The notes under the pieces: generated by a model | What the model was told of the DNA's origin: nothing | What the model saw: the letters and a program-made list of their open reading frames with translations, nothing else | Database searches by the model: none | Translations under genes and position numbers: made by a program | Shown here: positions 27,452 through 36,813 of the stretch, one piece after another | Layout of the letters: the number at the start of each line of letters is the position of its first letter | Numbering within the stretch: position 1 is the stretch's first letter | DNA from: an uncultured Collinsella sp. | Lineage (GTDB): Bacteria; Actinomycetota; Coriobacteriia; Coriobacteriales; Coriobacteriaceae | DNA length: 64,000 bases | Direction: 5' to 3' | Assembly: GCA_958423535.1 (NCBI GenBank) | Contig: CATZRJ010000002.1 | Span: 32,921-96,920 of the forward strand

Positions 27452-27496
27452 CAAAAAAGAGGGAGACCCTTGAATCCTAAAACTCAAGTGCCTCCC
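27452..27496 (-). terminator. Terminator or attenuator between rpmA and obgE
   Basis: Minus-strand hairpin GGGAG/CTCCC plus CTTGA/TCAAG around a short loop, followed by TCTTTTTTG. It ends 16 bases before the obgE start. With no separate obgE promoter seen, partial read-through from rplU-rpmA is likely. Confidence 0.75.
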
Positions 27497-27521
27497 ACAT
27501 ATGTGCTCTATGAAGGGTGAA

Positions 27522-27779
27522 TTACGCGTTCGCGAGCGGGCGTACGCTGACCCTGTGCTTGATACCCTTGTGGAACTCAACGGTACCGTCGACCAGCGCG
27601 AACAGCGTGTCGTCCTTGCCACGGCCAACGTTCTCACCCGGGTGGATGTGCGTGCCGTGCTGACGGACGAGAATCGTGCCCGTGGTTACCGTCTGGCCGG
27701 CATAGCGCTTCGTGCCAAGGCGCTGACCGCGGGAGTCACGGCCATTACGGGAGGAACCGAGTCCTTTTTTGTGTGCCAT
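27522..27779 (-). CDS. rpmA: 50S ribosomal protein L27 (bL27)
   Basis: Large-subunit protein near the peptidyl-transferase centre. The 85 residues begin [16 protein letters not shown] and have [18 protein letters not shown], the L27 signature, and [17 protein letters not shown]. No N-terminal cleavable extension of the Firmicutes type is present, so the mature N-terminus is encoded directly. Confidence 0.97.
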   Translation of the reverse strand: MAHKKGLGSSRNGRDSRGQRLGTKRYAGQTVTTGTILVRQHGTHIHPGENVGRGKDDTLFALVDGTVEFHKGIKHRVSVRPLANA

Positions 27780-27812
27780 TGTGTATACCTACTCTTTCGT
27801 TACGAGTGTAAT

Positions 27813-28187
27813 CTACTCGGCGACGGGAGCCTCGGCAACAGCCTCAGCCTCTGCCTTGACAGCCTTCTTGGCGCGGGAGGTAGCCTGAACCTTCACGATC
27901 TTCAGCTTGGTGAGCTGCTGACGGTGACCCTTCAGACGACGATAGCGCTTGCGCTTGTGGAACTTGAAGACCAGCTGCTTCTCGCCCTTGAACTGCTCAA
28001 CGATCTGAGCGGTAACCTTGGCCTTGGCCAGCTTGTCGGGATCGGTGACGATCTTCTTACCATCGTTGAGGAAGATAACCGGCAGGGTGATCTTGTCGCC
28101 CTCATTGCCCTCGATCTTCTCGACGGTGATGACATCGTCGGTGGCGACCTTGTACTGCTTGCCGCCCGTGTTAACGATTGCGTACAT
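27813..28187 (-). CDS. rplU: 50S ribosomal protein L21 (bL21)
   Basis: Large-subunit protein. The 124-residue protein begins MYAIVNTGGKQYKV and carries the L21 signature FKHKRRKR-type basic stretch (here KFHKRKRYRRLKGHRQQLTKLKI). An Ala/Glu/Lys tail of about 20 residues follows. ATG 28187 is the conserved start; the frame is open seven codons further upstream. Confidence 0.97.
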   Translation of the reverse strand: MYAIVNTGGKQYKVATDDVITVEKIEGNEGDKITLPVIFLNDGKKIVTDPDKLAKAKVTAQIVEQFKGEKQLVFKFHKRKRYRRLKGHRQQLTKLKIVKVQATSRAKKAVKAEAEAVAEAPVAE

Positions 28188-28229
28188 GTTTACTTGCCCT
28201 TCATGCATCAGTTAGTGCAACAGCCGAAT

Positions 28230-28258
28230 ATAGTAGCAGGCGATAATACCCCCGTCAA
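28230..28258 (-). promoter_or_regulatory. rplU-rpmA promoter
   Basis: TTGACG (28253-28258) and TACTAT (28230-28235) on the minus strand with a 17-base spacer, close to consensus. It overlaps the last codons of the upstream DUF2344 gene, giving a leader of about 35 bases. Confidence 0.85.
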
Positions 28259-29067
28259 CGAGTATGTGGAGCAAATCCACAAGTTCGCACAGGTATGGGG
28301 CTGACGAGTCGGCCCTCGTCGTCCTCGCATGCTTGATTCTGACGCTCGACATCGTAGGAGCAGATGGTCACGAGGTCTTGCATACCGGTGGAAACAATAG
28401 GTGCATCGACGCCCGGGGTCAAGCCCTGCAACAAAACATCAGCGGCAGAAAGCAAAATTTCCGGACGCATGGACCCCTCGTTGTCGGCATGGGTGTCGAG
28501 CATGAGCACCAAATGGTCCGGGCGCTCCCCTGCCTTAAGCTCATAGCCCACCAGAGTGTGGTCAAGGTCTAGACGCTTGCTCTTCTTACCGCGTGCGTAG
28601 TCGATGCCATGGCCCGCGCGCAACGTGTCGATCGCAGCGCGCACCTCATCGGCGCTCACGGGTGCTTCGGCGTCCAAGTGTAGGTCGATACGGTACGACA
28701 GACGCGTGAGTTGCGCCGTCAGCGCCGGCGTGCGCACGTCGATGTAGGCGGCCTCGATGGGGGCCAGATCGGCCGGAGAGGCAGCAGCCAGGCGCCCAAA
28801 CGCCTCGTCGAGTGCAACGAACTCGGTCATAAACAGGTCATACCACTCGCAGGTCGACGACGTTCCCACCGGCAGCGCCGACGAAAAGCCCACGCGCATG
28901 TGCGGAGAGAAGCCCTGCGTCACAGCATAGGGCAGACCCGCACGACGCACGATGCGCTCAATGGTATGAATCACTTCGAGATGGCCCAGGTACTTAAGAC
29001 GGTCGCGCTTGCCATAGCGAACGCGAAGCCTAAAGAGCGTGGGGTTGTCGGTCAGGCGCTCACTCAT
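28255..29067 (-). CDS. TIGR03936/DUF2344 family protein, partner of the radical-SAM protein
   Basis: A 270-residue protein of the DUF2344 family, which is found beside, or fused to, a TIGR03960-type radical-SAM protein. The N-terminal RLRVRYGKRDRLKYLGHLEV and VTQGFSPHMRVGFSSALPVG segments are the family core. Its role is not established; a link to RNA modification or ribosomal genes has been suggested from its position before rplU. Its ATG overlaps the upstream stop codon (ATGA), so the two products are probably made in equal amounts. Confidence 0.88.
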   Translation of the reverse strand: MSERLTDNPTLFRLRVRYGKRDRLKYLGHLEVIHTIERIVRRAGLPYAVTQGFSPHMRVGFSSALPVGTSSTCEWYDLFMTEFVALDEAFGRLAAASPADLAPIEAAYIDVRTPALTAQLTRLSYRIDLHLDAEAPVSADEVRAAIDTLRAGHGIDYARGKKSKRLDLDHTLVGYELKAGERPDHLVLMLDTHADNEGSMRPEILLSAADVLLQGLTPGVDAPIVSTGMQDLVTICSYDVERQNQACEDDEGRLVSPIPVRTCGFAPHTR

Positions 29068-30941
29068 GCGCGATCACCCACCAATACGTTCTTGACGTGG
29101 AGCGTGGGGCAGATTCCGCAGCCGGTGCACGACGTACGGGTACAGTCGGGGGTCGTGACACCCTCCAGCGAGCGGCGGTATTCGCGCTCGAGGAAGCCGC
29201 GCGAGCAGCCGGGACTCACGTGCTCCCAGGGCAGGCGCCAGTCCAGTTCGTAGGGCAGGTGCACGAGCTCGTTGAGATCGATACCGTTTTTGGCCGCAGC
29301 CGACTTCCAGTTGTCGAGCGAAAAATGCTCCACCCAGGCGTCAAAACGCGAGCCCGCACGCCAGGCGTCGATAATGACCGGCGTCATGTCGCGACCGGCG
29401 CGGGACAGCGCGGCCTCGACGAGCGAGGTCTCGGCATCATGGTAGTGAACGCGGACCGCACGGTTACGAACGCTCGTAATGAGCAGCTTCTGACGGCGCT
29501 TGACGTCGTCGTAATCGAGCTGCGGGCACCATTGGAACGGCGTGGCGGCCTTGGGGATAAACACCGACACCGAGATGGACACCGAGATGGAGCCGCGACG
29601 CGCCTTGGGAACCACGGAGCGGCCGAGCTCGAGCACGTGGTCGGCCAGGTTGGCGATAGCCACGATATCCTCGTCGCGCTCGCCGGGAAGGCCCATCATG
29701 AAGTAGAGCTTCATGCGATTCCAGCCCGCCTCGAAGGCCGCCTTGGCCGCACGGTCCAAGTCCTCCTCGGTCACGTTCTTGTTGATGATGTCGCGCATGC
29801 GCTGACTGCCGGCCTCGGGGGCAAACGTCAGGCCGCCCTTCTTTTCGCCGGCGACCGACTCGGCCATATCCACGCCAAACGAATCCAGGCGCTGCGAGGG
29901 AATGGACACGCGAATGCCCGTATCTTCCAGACGGCGGTTAAGGCGACCGAGCACATCGCGGATGCAGGAGTGGTCGGTGGTCGAAAGCGAGGTGAGCGAC
30001 ACCTCGTCATAGCCGGTCTTTTCCAGGCCCTGGATCACCGATGACACGATCTGGTCGGCCGAGCGCTCGCGTACCGGACGATACGTCATGCCTGCCTGGC
30101 AAAAACGGCAGCCGCGGGCGCAGCCACGCAGGATCTCGATAGACAGGCGATCATGGACGAGCTGCGCATACGGCACGCACGACTGAGAAAGCGGATTGGT
30201 GGCACCAAAGTCCTCGACGACGCGCTTGTAGACTACCGGCGGGACGTCCTTGCCCTCGCGCGGCACGGTGTAGCCATGCGGCGAGCAGGGCTCGTCATAG
30301 CGCACCTCATACAGGGACGGCACATAGGTACCGGCGACCGTCGCGAGCTGCTCGACAATCTGAGCGCGCGAGACGCCCTCGTCGCGCAGACGGCGATGCA
30401 GCTGGCAGATCTCGAGCAGCGACTCCTCGCCCTCGCCAATGAGGATGGCATCGAAGAATGCCGCGTACGGCTCGGGGTTATACACCGAGGGACCACCGGC
30501 GACGATGATGGGATCGTCCTCGGTACGGTCGGCAGCCAACAGCGGAATGCCGGCGAGATCGAGCGCTTCGAGGAAGTTCGTCACGGCCATCTCGTGCGGC
30601 ACGTGCATGCCGACGATGTCGAACGAGGCCACGGGCGCTGCTCCCTCGAGCGACAGCAGCGGAATCCCCGCCTCGCGCATGGCATCGCCCATATCGGGCC
30701 ACGGCACGTAGCCGCGCTCGCAGGAAATGCCCTCGGCCTGATTAAGGATGTTGTAGAGAATGGCGATGCCCTGGTTGGGCAGACCGACCTCATACACGTC
30801 AGGATAGATCATGCAGCAGCGGTAATCGGCATCGGCCTTGGAGAGCGTGCCCCACTCATGGTCGATATAGCGACTCGGCTTTTCGACCTTGGCGAGCAAG
30901 GGCTCAATCAAATGAAAACAGTCTTGGTACACAGCGCGCAA
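29064..30941 (-). CDS. TIGR03960 family B12-binding-domain radical SAM protein
   Basis: A 625-residue enzyme of unknown reaction. Residues 1-190 resemble a B12-binding-like domain (YPDVYEVGLPNQG, FDIVGMHVPHEM, IIVAGGPSVYNPEPYA). The radical-SAM domain begins with RGCARGCRFCQAG, the CxxxCxxC cluster site near residue 280, and has LTFAPEAGSQRMRDIINK. The C-terminus carries a second Cys-rich stretch, CTRTSCTGCGICPTL, which may bind metal. TTG 30941 follows AGGGG. It is preceded by a DUF697 protein and followed by DUF2344. Confidence 0.88.
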   Translation of the reverse strand: MRAVYQDCFHLIEPLLAKVEKPSRYIDHEWGTLSKADADYRCCMIYPDVYEVGLPNQGIAILYNILNQAEGISCERGYVPWPDMGDAMREAGIPLLSLEGAAPVASFDIVGMHVPHEMAVTNFLEALDLAGIPLLAADRTEDDPIIVAGGPSVYNPEPYAAFFDAILIGEGEESLLEICQLHRRLRDEGVSRAQIVEQLATVAGTYVPSLYEVRYDEPCSPHGYTVPREGKDVPPVVYKRVVEDFGATNPLSQSCVPYAQLVHDRLSIEILRGCARGCRFCQAGMTYRPVRERSADQIVSSVIQGLEKTGYDEVSLTSLSTTDHSCIRDVLGRLNRRLEDTGIRVSIPSQRLDSFGVDMAESVAGEKKGGLTFAPEAGSQRMRDIINKNVTEEDLDRAAKAAFEAGWNRMKLYFMMGLPGERDEDIVAIANLADHVLELGRSVVPKARRGSISVSISVSVFIPKAATPFQWCPQLDYDDVKRRQKLLITSVRNRAVRVHYHDAETSLVEAALSRAGRDMTPVIIDAWRAGSRFDAWVEHFSLDNWKSAAAKNGIDLNELVHLPYELDWRLPWEHVSPGCSRGFLEREYRRSLEGVTTPDCTRTSCTGCGICPTLHVKNVLVGDRA

Positions 30942-30950
30942 AAGAAACCC

Positions 30951-31880
30951 CTAAGCAGCAAGATCGGATGCGTCCTCAAAGGGACCCATGGGACGAGTAG
31001 CACCGGCGACCGTGGTCACCAGGTCGCGGACGCGCGAGAACGTGGCGGCAGCCACCTCGTTGGCACGGGTGTAGTCGACATCGCGCTCGTAGAGCGAAAC
31101 GAGCGCACGGCCCATGCCATAGGTTCCCGCGGCGGCGGTCAGTGCCTTGACGGCAAACCCAATATGCGGCGTCTGCTTTACCAGGGCGCGGGTGACGGCG
31201 CGGAGCACCAAGCCGCCGGCAAGGACGCCCGCGACCTCATAACCGCGCTCGGGCTTAATACCGCGTCCAAAGATGGCCGCGAGCTCAAAGAGCATGCCCA
31301 CCTGCGCCAGCGCCATAACGGGATAATCGGCCCCCGGCAAAAACACCAGCGCGCCCGTCGCCATATTGGTAAGCGCGCACGAGGTGATGATGCGGTTAGC
31401 GGCCGCAATACGCATAAAGGCGAAGTTCGCCGCAAATGCCGTCTCCTTGTCCGTGCGATCGAGAATCCAGCGGGCAAGCGTCTCGAGCAGATACGTCTTA
31501 TCGGTAGCCGCTACCGCGCCGAGCATGGGCGTGGACTCCTGGATAAAAGGCACCTCGACAGCGGACTCGGCCAGCACGCACACGGGGGCGCCGGCAATCA
31601 CGAGCTCCTGCACGGCGCTCTCAAGGCGGTCAGACCCGCACGAAAGCACCAGCACCACATCGGTATCGGTCTTGGGGACGATACGGTCCTCACCCAGGCG
31701 CTCAACGCGCACAATGCCCGACGTCGTCTGTGGCACGAAGGCATCGCGCACCGTCTCGACCAAAAAACGTGAGGCAGACGAATCGAGGTAGACGGACACG
31801 CGAACAGGCGTGTCGAAATCCTTCTTGGTAGTCGCGCCCATCTTAAAGACGCGGGTCAGCTTATCCACGGGAATCTTCAT
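30951..31880 (-). CDS. DUF697-type membrane-associated protein, function unknown
   Basis: A 309-residue protein. The first 130 residues resemble a nucleotide-binding or Rossmann-like half without a recognisable P-loop (VVLVLSCGSDRLESAVQEL). The second half has hydrophobic segments with ANRIITSCALTNMATGALVFLPGADYPVMALAQVGML, spanning about residues 160-195, as in DUF697 proteins often linked to GTPases. ATG 31880 has GGAGGGG upstream. It follows rodA by 18 bases, so it is likely transcribed with the elongasome genes. A specific function cannot be assigned. Confidence 0.7.
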   Translation of the reverse strand: MKIPVDKLTRVFKMGATTKKDFDTPVRVSVYLDSSASRFLVETVRDAFVPQTTSGIVRVERLGEDRIVPKTDTDVVLVLSCGSDRLESAVQELVIAGAPVCVLAESAVEVPFIQESTPMLGAVAATDKTYLLETLARWILDRTDKETAFAANFAFMRIAAANRIITSCALTNMATGALVFLPGADYPVMALAQVGMLFELAAIFGRGIKPERGYEVAGVLAGGLVLRAVTRALVKQTPHIGFAVKALTAAAGTYGMGRALVSLYERDVDYTRANEVAAATFSRVRDLVTTVAGATRPMGPFEDASDLAA

Positions 31881-31898
31881 AGCAAACCCCTCCAGCGG

Positions 31899-33125
31899 TT
31901 ACGCGGCGCCCGAACGATGCCGCCATATGGATTGTACGATACCCACCGTCAGCAACTGGATCATCATCGAGGACGAACCGAAGCTAATGAAAGGCAGCGG
32001 AATACCGGTAATCGGCATCATGTCGATGCACATGCCAATGTTCTCGAAGGTCTGGAATGCCCACATGCCGACGATACCTACGCATGACAAGCGTAGGAAC
32101 AGAGACTCACACTTAAAGGCGACACGAATCGTCGAGAATATAAGCAGCACGTACAGGCACAGCAGCAAAAAGGAGCCGCAGAAGCCAAAAGTCTCGGACA
32201 AAAAGGCAAAGACGAAGTCGGTGTGGAACTCGGGCAGAAAGCCACCGGCAGACTGCGTCGCATGGCCCAGCCCTTTACCGAAAAAGCCACCCGATCCAAC
32301 CGCGATGAGCGATTGCTGCAAGTTGTAGGCATCGTCCGAATCGGCATTGTCGGGGTCGATAAAGACGGTCAGTCGGTTCATCTGGTACTGCTTAATGAGC
32401 ACATCGTGGCCGAGCAGCGAATCGAAGACAGAATCAAGCGCCAGGACGAGCGCCACCAGGCCCACGAGCAGCGCCAAGGTCGACAGCACCCATTCGCGGC
32501 GGGCACCGCTCATGCAGATGACAACAGCACCAGACACCAACACGACCAGGCCCGAACCCAAGTCGCCCATGGCGACGACGGCCAAAAACGGAACGGACAG
32601 CATGCCGCAGAGCTTAATGTAGTCGCGAACGGAATCGATGCGGCCGTTGTACTGCGAACCAAGCGTGGCGATAAAGAAGATCGTGATGAGCTTGGCGAGC
32701 TCGACCGGCTGGAAGGTGAGACCGATACCGGGAATCTTGATCCAGCCCGTCATGCCTAAGCCGCCCGTATAGGACAGTCCCGGAATCTTGGGCGAGAAAA
32801 TCACAATGAGGTCGATGACGAGCAGTGCCGTCGAGAAGTTAGAGATGCCGCGCAGATCGGTTCGCCAGACGAGCACCGCAAGCACCGCACCGATGCCGAT
32901 ACCCAGCAGGTGACGCGAGAACGAGGCGTCGGCCTTAAACTGCGAGGCCGACCAAATGATGATGGCGCCATAGGCAACGAGTGCCAAGGTTGCCAGCAGC
33001 ACGCCGATGTGCACCTTTTGGCGAAACGTACCGCGCGAGGCCGAAAGCTGCTTGTTGACACGGTCCAGGCTGCTGCGGGAACCGGTTTTAGTTGAGCGGA
33101 ACAGGTCCGCCGGCGAAAAATCCAT
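31899..33125 (-). CDS. rodA: Peptidoglycan glycosyltransferase RodA (SEDS family)
   Basis: Polymerises lipid II glycan strands during cell elongation with its cognate class B PBP. The 408-residue polytopic protein shows SEDS features: a GIGIGAVLAV-type second helix, the FQPVELAKL motif with the catalytic-loop Glu region, GDLGSGLV, and a C-terminal RSGEGG-equivalent region ending GIPLPFISFGSS. About 45 soluble residues precede the first helix. Placed next to pbp2 as expected. Confidence 0.95.
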   Translation of the reverse strand: MDFSPADLFRSTKTGSRSSLDRVNKQLSASRGTFRQKVHIGVLLATLALVAYGAIIIWSASQFKADASFSRHLLGIGIGAVLAVLVWRTDLRGISNFSTALLVIDLIVIFSPKIPGLSYTGGLGMTGWIKIPGIGLTFQPVELAKLITIFFIATLGSQYNGRIDSVRDYIKLCGMLSVPFLAVVAMGDLGSGLVVLVSGAVVICMSGARREWVLSTLALLVGLVALVLALDSVFDSLLGHDVLIKQYQMNRLTVFIDPDNADSDDAYNLQQSLIAVGSGGFFGKGLGHATQSAGGFLPEFHTDFVFAFLSETFGFCGSFLLLCLYVLLIFSTIRVAFKCESLFLRLSCVGIVGMWAFQTFENIGMCIDMMPITGIPLPFISFGSSSMMIQLLTVGIVQSIWRHRSGAA

Positions 33126-33134
33126 CGCAACCTC

Positions 33135-35207
33135 CTATCGAACCGAAGAATCGCCCGTGGCAGAAGATGTATCGGGCTCGTTGTAGATGACGCCGAGCAC
33201 ATCGCGCACGACATGTAGGGCAATGGCAGAACCGCCGCCGCCCTGCTCCAGGACGGTGGCAATTACGTACTTGGGGTCGTCGGCGGGAGCATACGCGCAG
33301 AACCAGGAATACTCGTCCTCGCCGCTTTTCTCGCCGGTGCCCGACTTACCGTAGACCTGAGGCGTCAAGTTGGTAAAGTGCGACGCCGTAGTGGCGGAAG
33401 TCGAATAGATAACGTCGTGCATGCCGTTGCGCACCAGTGTCAGATCGGCATCACTGTTAATCTTGGCGGTGAGGCGCTTTTTGGAGCCCTTGCCGTTGTA
33501 GATATAGGCATCGCCCCCGTCGCCGTCACGCGAGACGGCGGACAGAAACACGTGCGGCGTGAACTGCTTGCCACCGTTGGCGAGCCCCATATAGGCGCAC
33601 GCCATCTGCAGCGGCGTCACCAAGATATCGCCCTGTCCGATGGCAATGTTGGTCATGTCGCCCGCATTCCACTTGCGATCGTCTGCCGAGGCATCGGAAA
33701 AGAAGGATTCCTTCCACTCGGCATCGGGAATACGCCCGGCGCCTTCACTGGGAAGGTCGATGCCGCATGTCGAGCCCAAACCCCAACGGCGGAACATCTC
33801 CTGCAGGCCCTCGGGGTTGTCCTTGTCATAGAAGAACGCCTTGCCGATATCGTAGAAAACCGGGTCGCACGAATTTGCGATGCCCGATTGCAGCGTCATG
33901 GTTCCATGACCGGAGTGCAGCCAGCAGTACTTGCCCCACTGCTTGCCCAGGCCCGTCCAATAGCCCGTGCAGTCCGTGGTTTGAGACGAGGTGTAGGTAC
34001 CATATTCGAGCGCGGCGAGTGAAGTCAGCGGCTTGATGGTCGAAGCCGACATGTACTGGCCGCTAATCGCGCGGTTGAGCAGCGGATGCGAGCCCTCATC
34101 GTCGTTGAGCTCGGTCCACACATCGTTAGAAACGCCGCCGATAAACACCGACGGATCGAATTTGGGCTCGCTGGCCATGCCCAGAATCTCGCCGTTGTTA
34201 GGGTCGAGGCATACCACCGCACCGTTGCCGGCATTGCTGTAGCCCGACTGCTTGGCGCGCGCGATGGCATCAGCAAGAGCCGTCTCGCAGGCTTGCTGAA
34301 TGGCAAGGTCGATCGTGAGCTTGACATCGGAGCCTGCGCGCGGGGGTACAGCGCCGGCCTGTCCGGTAACGTTACCCGAGGCATCGACCTTTACTGTCTG
34401 TTCACCGCGAATACCCTGAAGCAGGTTTTCGTAATAGCTCTCAACGCCAGCCTGGCCTACGATGTCACCCGACTGGTAGGCAATCTTACCCGCAGACTCG
34501 CTGGCGTCCTCGGAGGTCTTCTTTTTCTGCGCCTCGATCTGCTCGGAGGTAATGGTGCCGGTATAGCCCAAAATATGGCAGGCGGTCTCGCCATACGGGT
34601 ACTGGCGCTCGGTGCGCTCGGCAATCTTCACGCCGGGAAACTCACCGGCGTGCTCCTGAATGTAGGCGACAGTAGAGCGACGCACGTCAGTCGCGATGGT
34701 ATGCAGACTCTGCGCGCCTTCGGAATTGTCCTGGATGTTGCGCAGCACCGCGACATACGGCATGCCAAGTACGTTAGCAAGATGACGCACCAGCACCTTG
34801 TCGCCGGCAAGGTCGCGATAGGCGACGACGGCAAGCGAGGGACGGTTCTGTACCAGCGCGACGCCGTTGCGGTCCAAGATGCGACCACGCACGGCGGGCG
34901 TGGTAACAGTACGCGTCTGATTGCTCTGTGCCTGCTTATCATAGTAGTCCGACGAGACCATCTGCATGCCCCACAGCTTAACGGCAAGTGCGGCAAACAT
35001 CGCACCCACGCCCGTGGTAAGGATGGAAAAGCGGCCCTTAAAGGCCGTAGCGGCCGTATTGCCCTCGCCCTCGGTGGCGCGCGGGGCCGTTCCGTGCTGC
35101 GTGTCGTAGGTAAAGCGGGAGTCGCCGCGGCGCATAATGACCAGCGCGACCACAATGGCCACGACCAGCACGATACCGGCGATAACGACCGTCATCTGGG
35201 AAGACAT
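33135..35207 (-). CDS. mrdA: Penicillin-binding protein 2 (class B transpeptidase)
   Basis: Cross-links peptidoglycan in the elongation complex with RodA. The 690-residue protein has two hydrophobic stretches near the N-terminus (residues 6-25 and about 60-82). The PBP dimerisation domain follows (RGRILDRNGVALVQNRP), then the transpeptidase domain with SASTIKP (SxxK nucleophile), SCDPVFY (the SxD variant also seen in E. coli PBP2) and KSGTGEK (KTG-type). The extra N-terminal hydrophobic stretch with a charged linker is unusual; one of the two may be a non-spanning segment. Confidence 0.93.
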   Translation of the reverse strand: MSSQMTVVIAGIVLVVAIVVALVIMRRGDSRFTYDTQHGTAPRATEGEGNTAATAFKGRFSILTTGVGAMFAALAVKLWGMQMVSSDYYDKQAQSNQTRTVTTPAVRGRILDRNGVALVQNRPSLAVVAYRDLAGDKVLVRHLANVLGMPYVAVLRNIQDNSEGAQSLHTIATDVRRSTVAYIQEHAGEFPGVKIAERTERQYPYGETACHILGYTGTITSEQIEAQKKKTSEDASESAGKIAYQSGDIVGQAGVESYYENLLQGIRGEQTVKVDASGNVTGQAGAVPPRAGSDVKLTIDLAIQQACETALADAIARAKQSGYSNAGNGAVVCLDPNNGEILGMASEPKFDPSVFIGGVSNDVWTELNDDEGSHPLLNRAISGQYMSASTIKPLTSLAALEYGTYTSSQTTDCTGYWTGLGKQWGKYCWLHSGHGTMTLQSGIANSCDPVFYDIGKAFFYDKDNPEGLQEMFRRWGLGSTCGIDLPSEGAGRIPDAEWKESFFSDASADDRKWNAGDMTNIAIGQGDILVTPLQMACAYMGLANGGKQFTPHVFLSAVSRDGDGGDAYIYNGKGSKKRLTAKINSDADLTLVRNGMHDVIYSTSATTASHFTNLTPQVYGKSGTGEKSGEDEYSWFCAYAPADDPKYVIATVLEQGGGGSAIALHVVRDVLGVIYNEPDTSSATGDSSVR

Positions 35208-35220
35208 CTACAGGCCTCCC

Positions 35221-35787
35221 CTATTTGAGCTTACGGGTCTTGGGCTTAAAGCGCATACCCGTCTGACGCCCACCGCGCGCGGAGAACCCATAGCCAGACT
35301 GCGGCGCGACGCCGGACATCAAAAACGGGACGGCGACCAAGCCCGTCAGAATCGAGGACGGCAGGGCGTGCCCAAAGATCGCCACGACAAAACTCGACTC
35401 AAGACCCATAAACAGCAGGATAAGGCTGTAGATCACATTAATGGCAAGCGCGAAGGCGCCCACCGTGATGCCGCGAGCGCTCGGGGTGCCGCCCGTCTGA
35501 CCGGCGGCACTGTGCACCAGGGCAAAGCTACCCACTGTCAGCAACAGCGACATCACGCCCACCGGCACGGCTGCCGACAGGTCGTAGAACAGGCCACTGC
35601 AAAAACCGCAGATGACGGCACGCGTGGGGTCGCCCGAAAACACACCCAGGCACACCAGGACAATCATAAAGTTGACGCGACCGCCCGCGATAGAGATCTG
35701 CGGAGCCAAGCCCGCCTGCAACAGGACGCAGACAATGGCAGCGATCGCAAAAGCGCGGGAGCCAGCCCCCTGTTCGTGTAGATCCAT
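35221..35787 (-). CDS. mreD: Rod shape-determining protein MreD
   Basis: Small integral membrane component of the elongation complex. The 188-residue protein has several hydrophobic segments, an ISIAGGRVNFMIVLVCLGVFSG-like region typical of MreD, and a short basic C-terminal tail (MRFKPKTRKLK). ATG 35787 is preferred over 35793 because GGGAGG lies seven bases before the former and only one before the latter. Called partly by position between mreC and pbp2. Confidence 0.88.
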   Translation of the reverse strand: MDLHEQGAGSRAFAIAAIVCVLLQAGLAPQISIAGGRVNFMIVLVCLGVFSGDPTRAVICGFCSGLFYDLSAAVPVGVMSLLLTVGSFALVHSAAGQTGGTPSARGITVGAFALAINVIYSLILLFMGLESSFVVAIFGHALPSSILTGLVAVPFLMSGVAPQSGYGFSARGGRQTGMRFKPKTRKLK

Positions 35788-35799
35788 GGACATGCCTCC

Positions 35800-36792
35800 C
35801 TATTCGCTCGAACCGGAATCATCGGACGCATCGGAGCCGTCGTCCGAGCTGTCGTCTTTGGACTTGGTGGCCGCATCACGCGAGGTGCCCTGCGGCGTAC
35901 TGTTGGCGCTGCTCACATCCTCGTCCGAAGCCGACTGTTCGTCGGTCAGCGACGTAATGACCAGCACTTCCTCGTTGTTTTCGGCCGTTGTCTGGGCGCG
36001 CACGACGATGGTGTAGTACACATCGTTGGCAGACTTTTCCACCGAGGAGACCGTACCGAGCGGCAGACCTTTGGGGAACACGCCGCCGATACCCGAGGTC
36101 ACGATAATGTCGCCCACCTTCACGTCGGAGTCGACACTCACGTGCTCCAGGCGCAGGGTACCGTCGGGCTGCCCCTGCAGCATGCCCTGAGCGCGTGTAT
36201 CCTGCACCATGGCGGACACGCCCGAGTTCTCATCACCGATCAGGCGGACGGTGGAAGTCTTAGCCGAAACCTCGATAATCTGACCGATGACACCGGCAGA
36301 GCTCGTCACGGGCATGTTGATGGTAAGGCCGTCGGCAGAGCCCTTGTCGATGGTAACGGTCGAGGTCCAGGCATCGCCCGAAGCGCCGACAATGCGAGCC
36401 GCGGTGGACTTGAGGTTGTAGGTCGACTGCAGACCGACCAGGCTCTCGAGTCGCTCGGCGGTCTTTTGAGCCTCGGAAAGCTCGGCGACCTTTGACGTCA
36501 GGACCTCGTTTTGCTTCTTAAGCTCGTCGAGGGTGTCTTGCGAAGCCGTAAGGTTTGAGAACACGTTTCCGATTGCGTTGAAGGGCGCAGCCACAGCCGA
36601 GCCCACAAAGCGCACCGGTGAGGTAATCGTCGTCACGCCCGAACGCACAGCGTGAATCGGACCCGCCTCGCCTTCACGTATATAAAACGTGAGGAGCAGC
36701 ACCGAAATCACGCTGAAAACAATCAACGGGCGCATACCCGTTGATTGTCGCTTGGTATTCAGATTTGAAGAGAAACCCGAAGATCGTGCCAA
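35800..36792 (-). CDS. mreC: Rod shape-determining protein MreC
   Basis: Bitopic protein linking MreB to the PBP2-RodA synthase. The 330-residue protein has one transmembrane segment (about residues 20-37), a coiled coil (DTLDELKKQNEVLTSKVAEL and onward) and the beta-barrel domain with ARIVGASGDAW, VTSSAGVIGQI, GDENSGVSAMV and DIIVTSGIGGVFPKGLP. The last 55 residues are an Asp/Ser-rich low-complexity tail predicted to lie outside the membrane. TTG 36792 is the start, seven bases after GGTGG. Confidence 0.94.
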   Translation of the reverse strand: MARSSGFSSNLNTKRQSTGMRPLIVFSVISVLLLTFYIREGEAGPIHAVRSGVTTITSPVRFVGSAVAAPFNAIGNVFSNLTASQDTLDELKKQNEVLTSKVAELSEAQKTAERLESLVGLQSTYNLKSTAARIVGASGDAWTSTVTIDKGSADGLTINMPVTSSAGVIGQIIEVSAKTSTVRLIGDENSGVSAMVQDTRAQGMLQGQPDGTLRLEHVSVDSDVKVGDIIVTSGIGGVFPKGLPLGTVSSVEKSANDVYYTIVVRAQTTAENNEEVLVITSLTDEQSASDEDVSSANSTPQGTSRDAATKSKDDSSDDGSDASDDSGSSE

Positions 36793-36813
36793 ATGGAATC
36801 CACCTTTTGGAAA

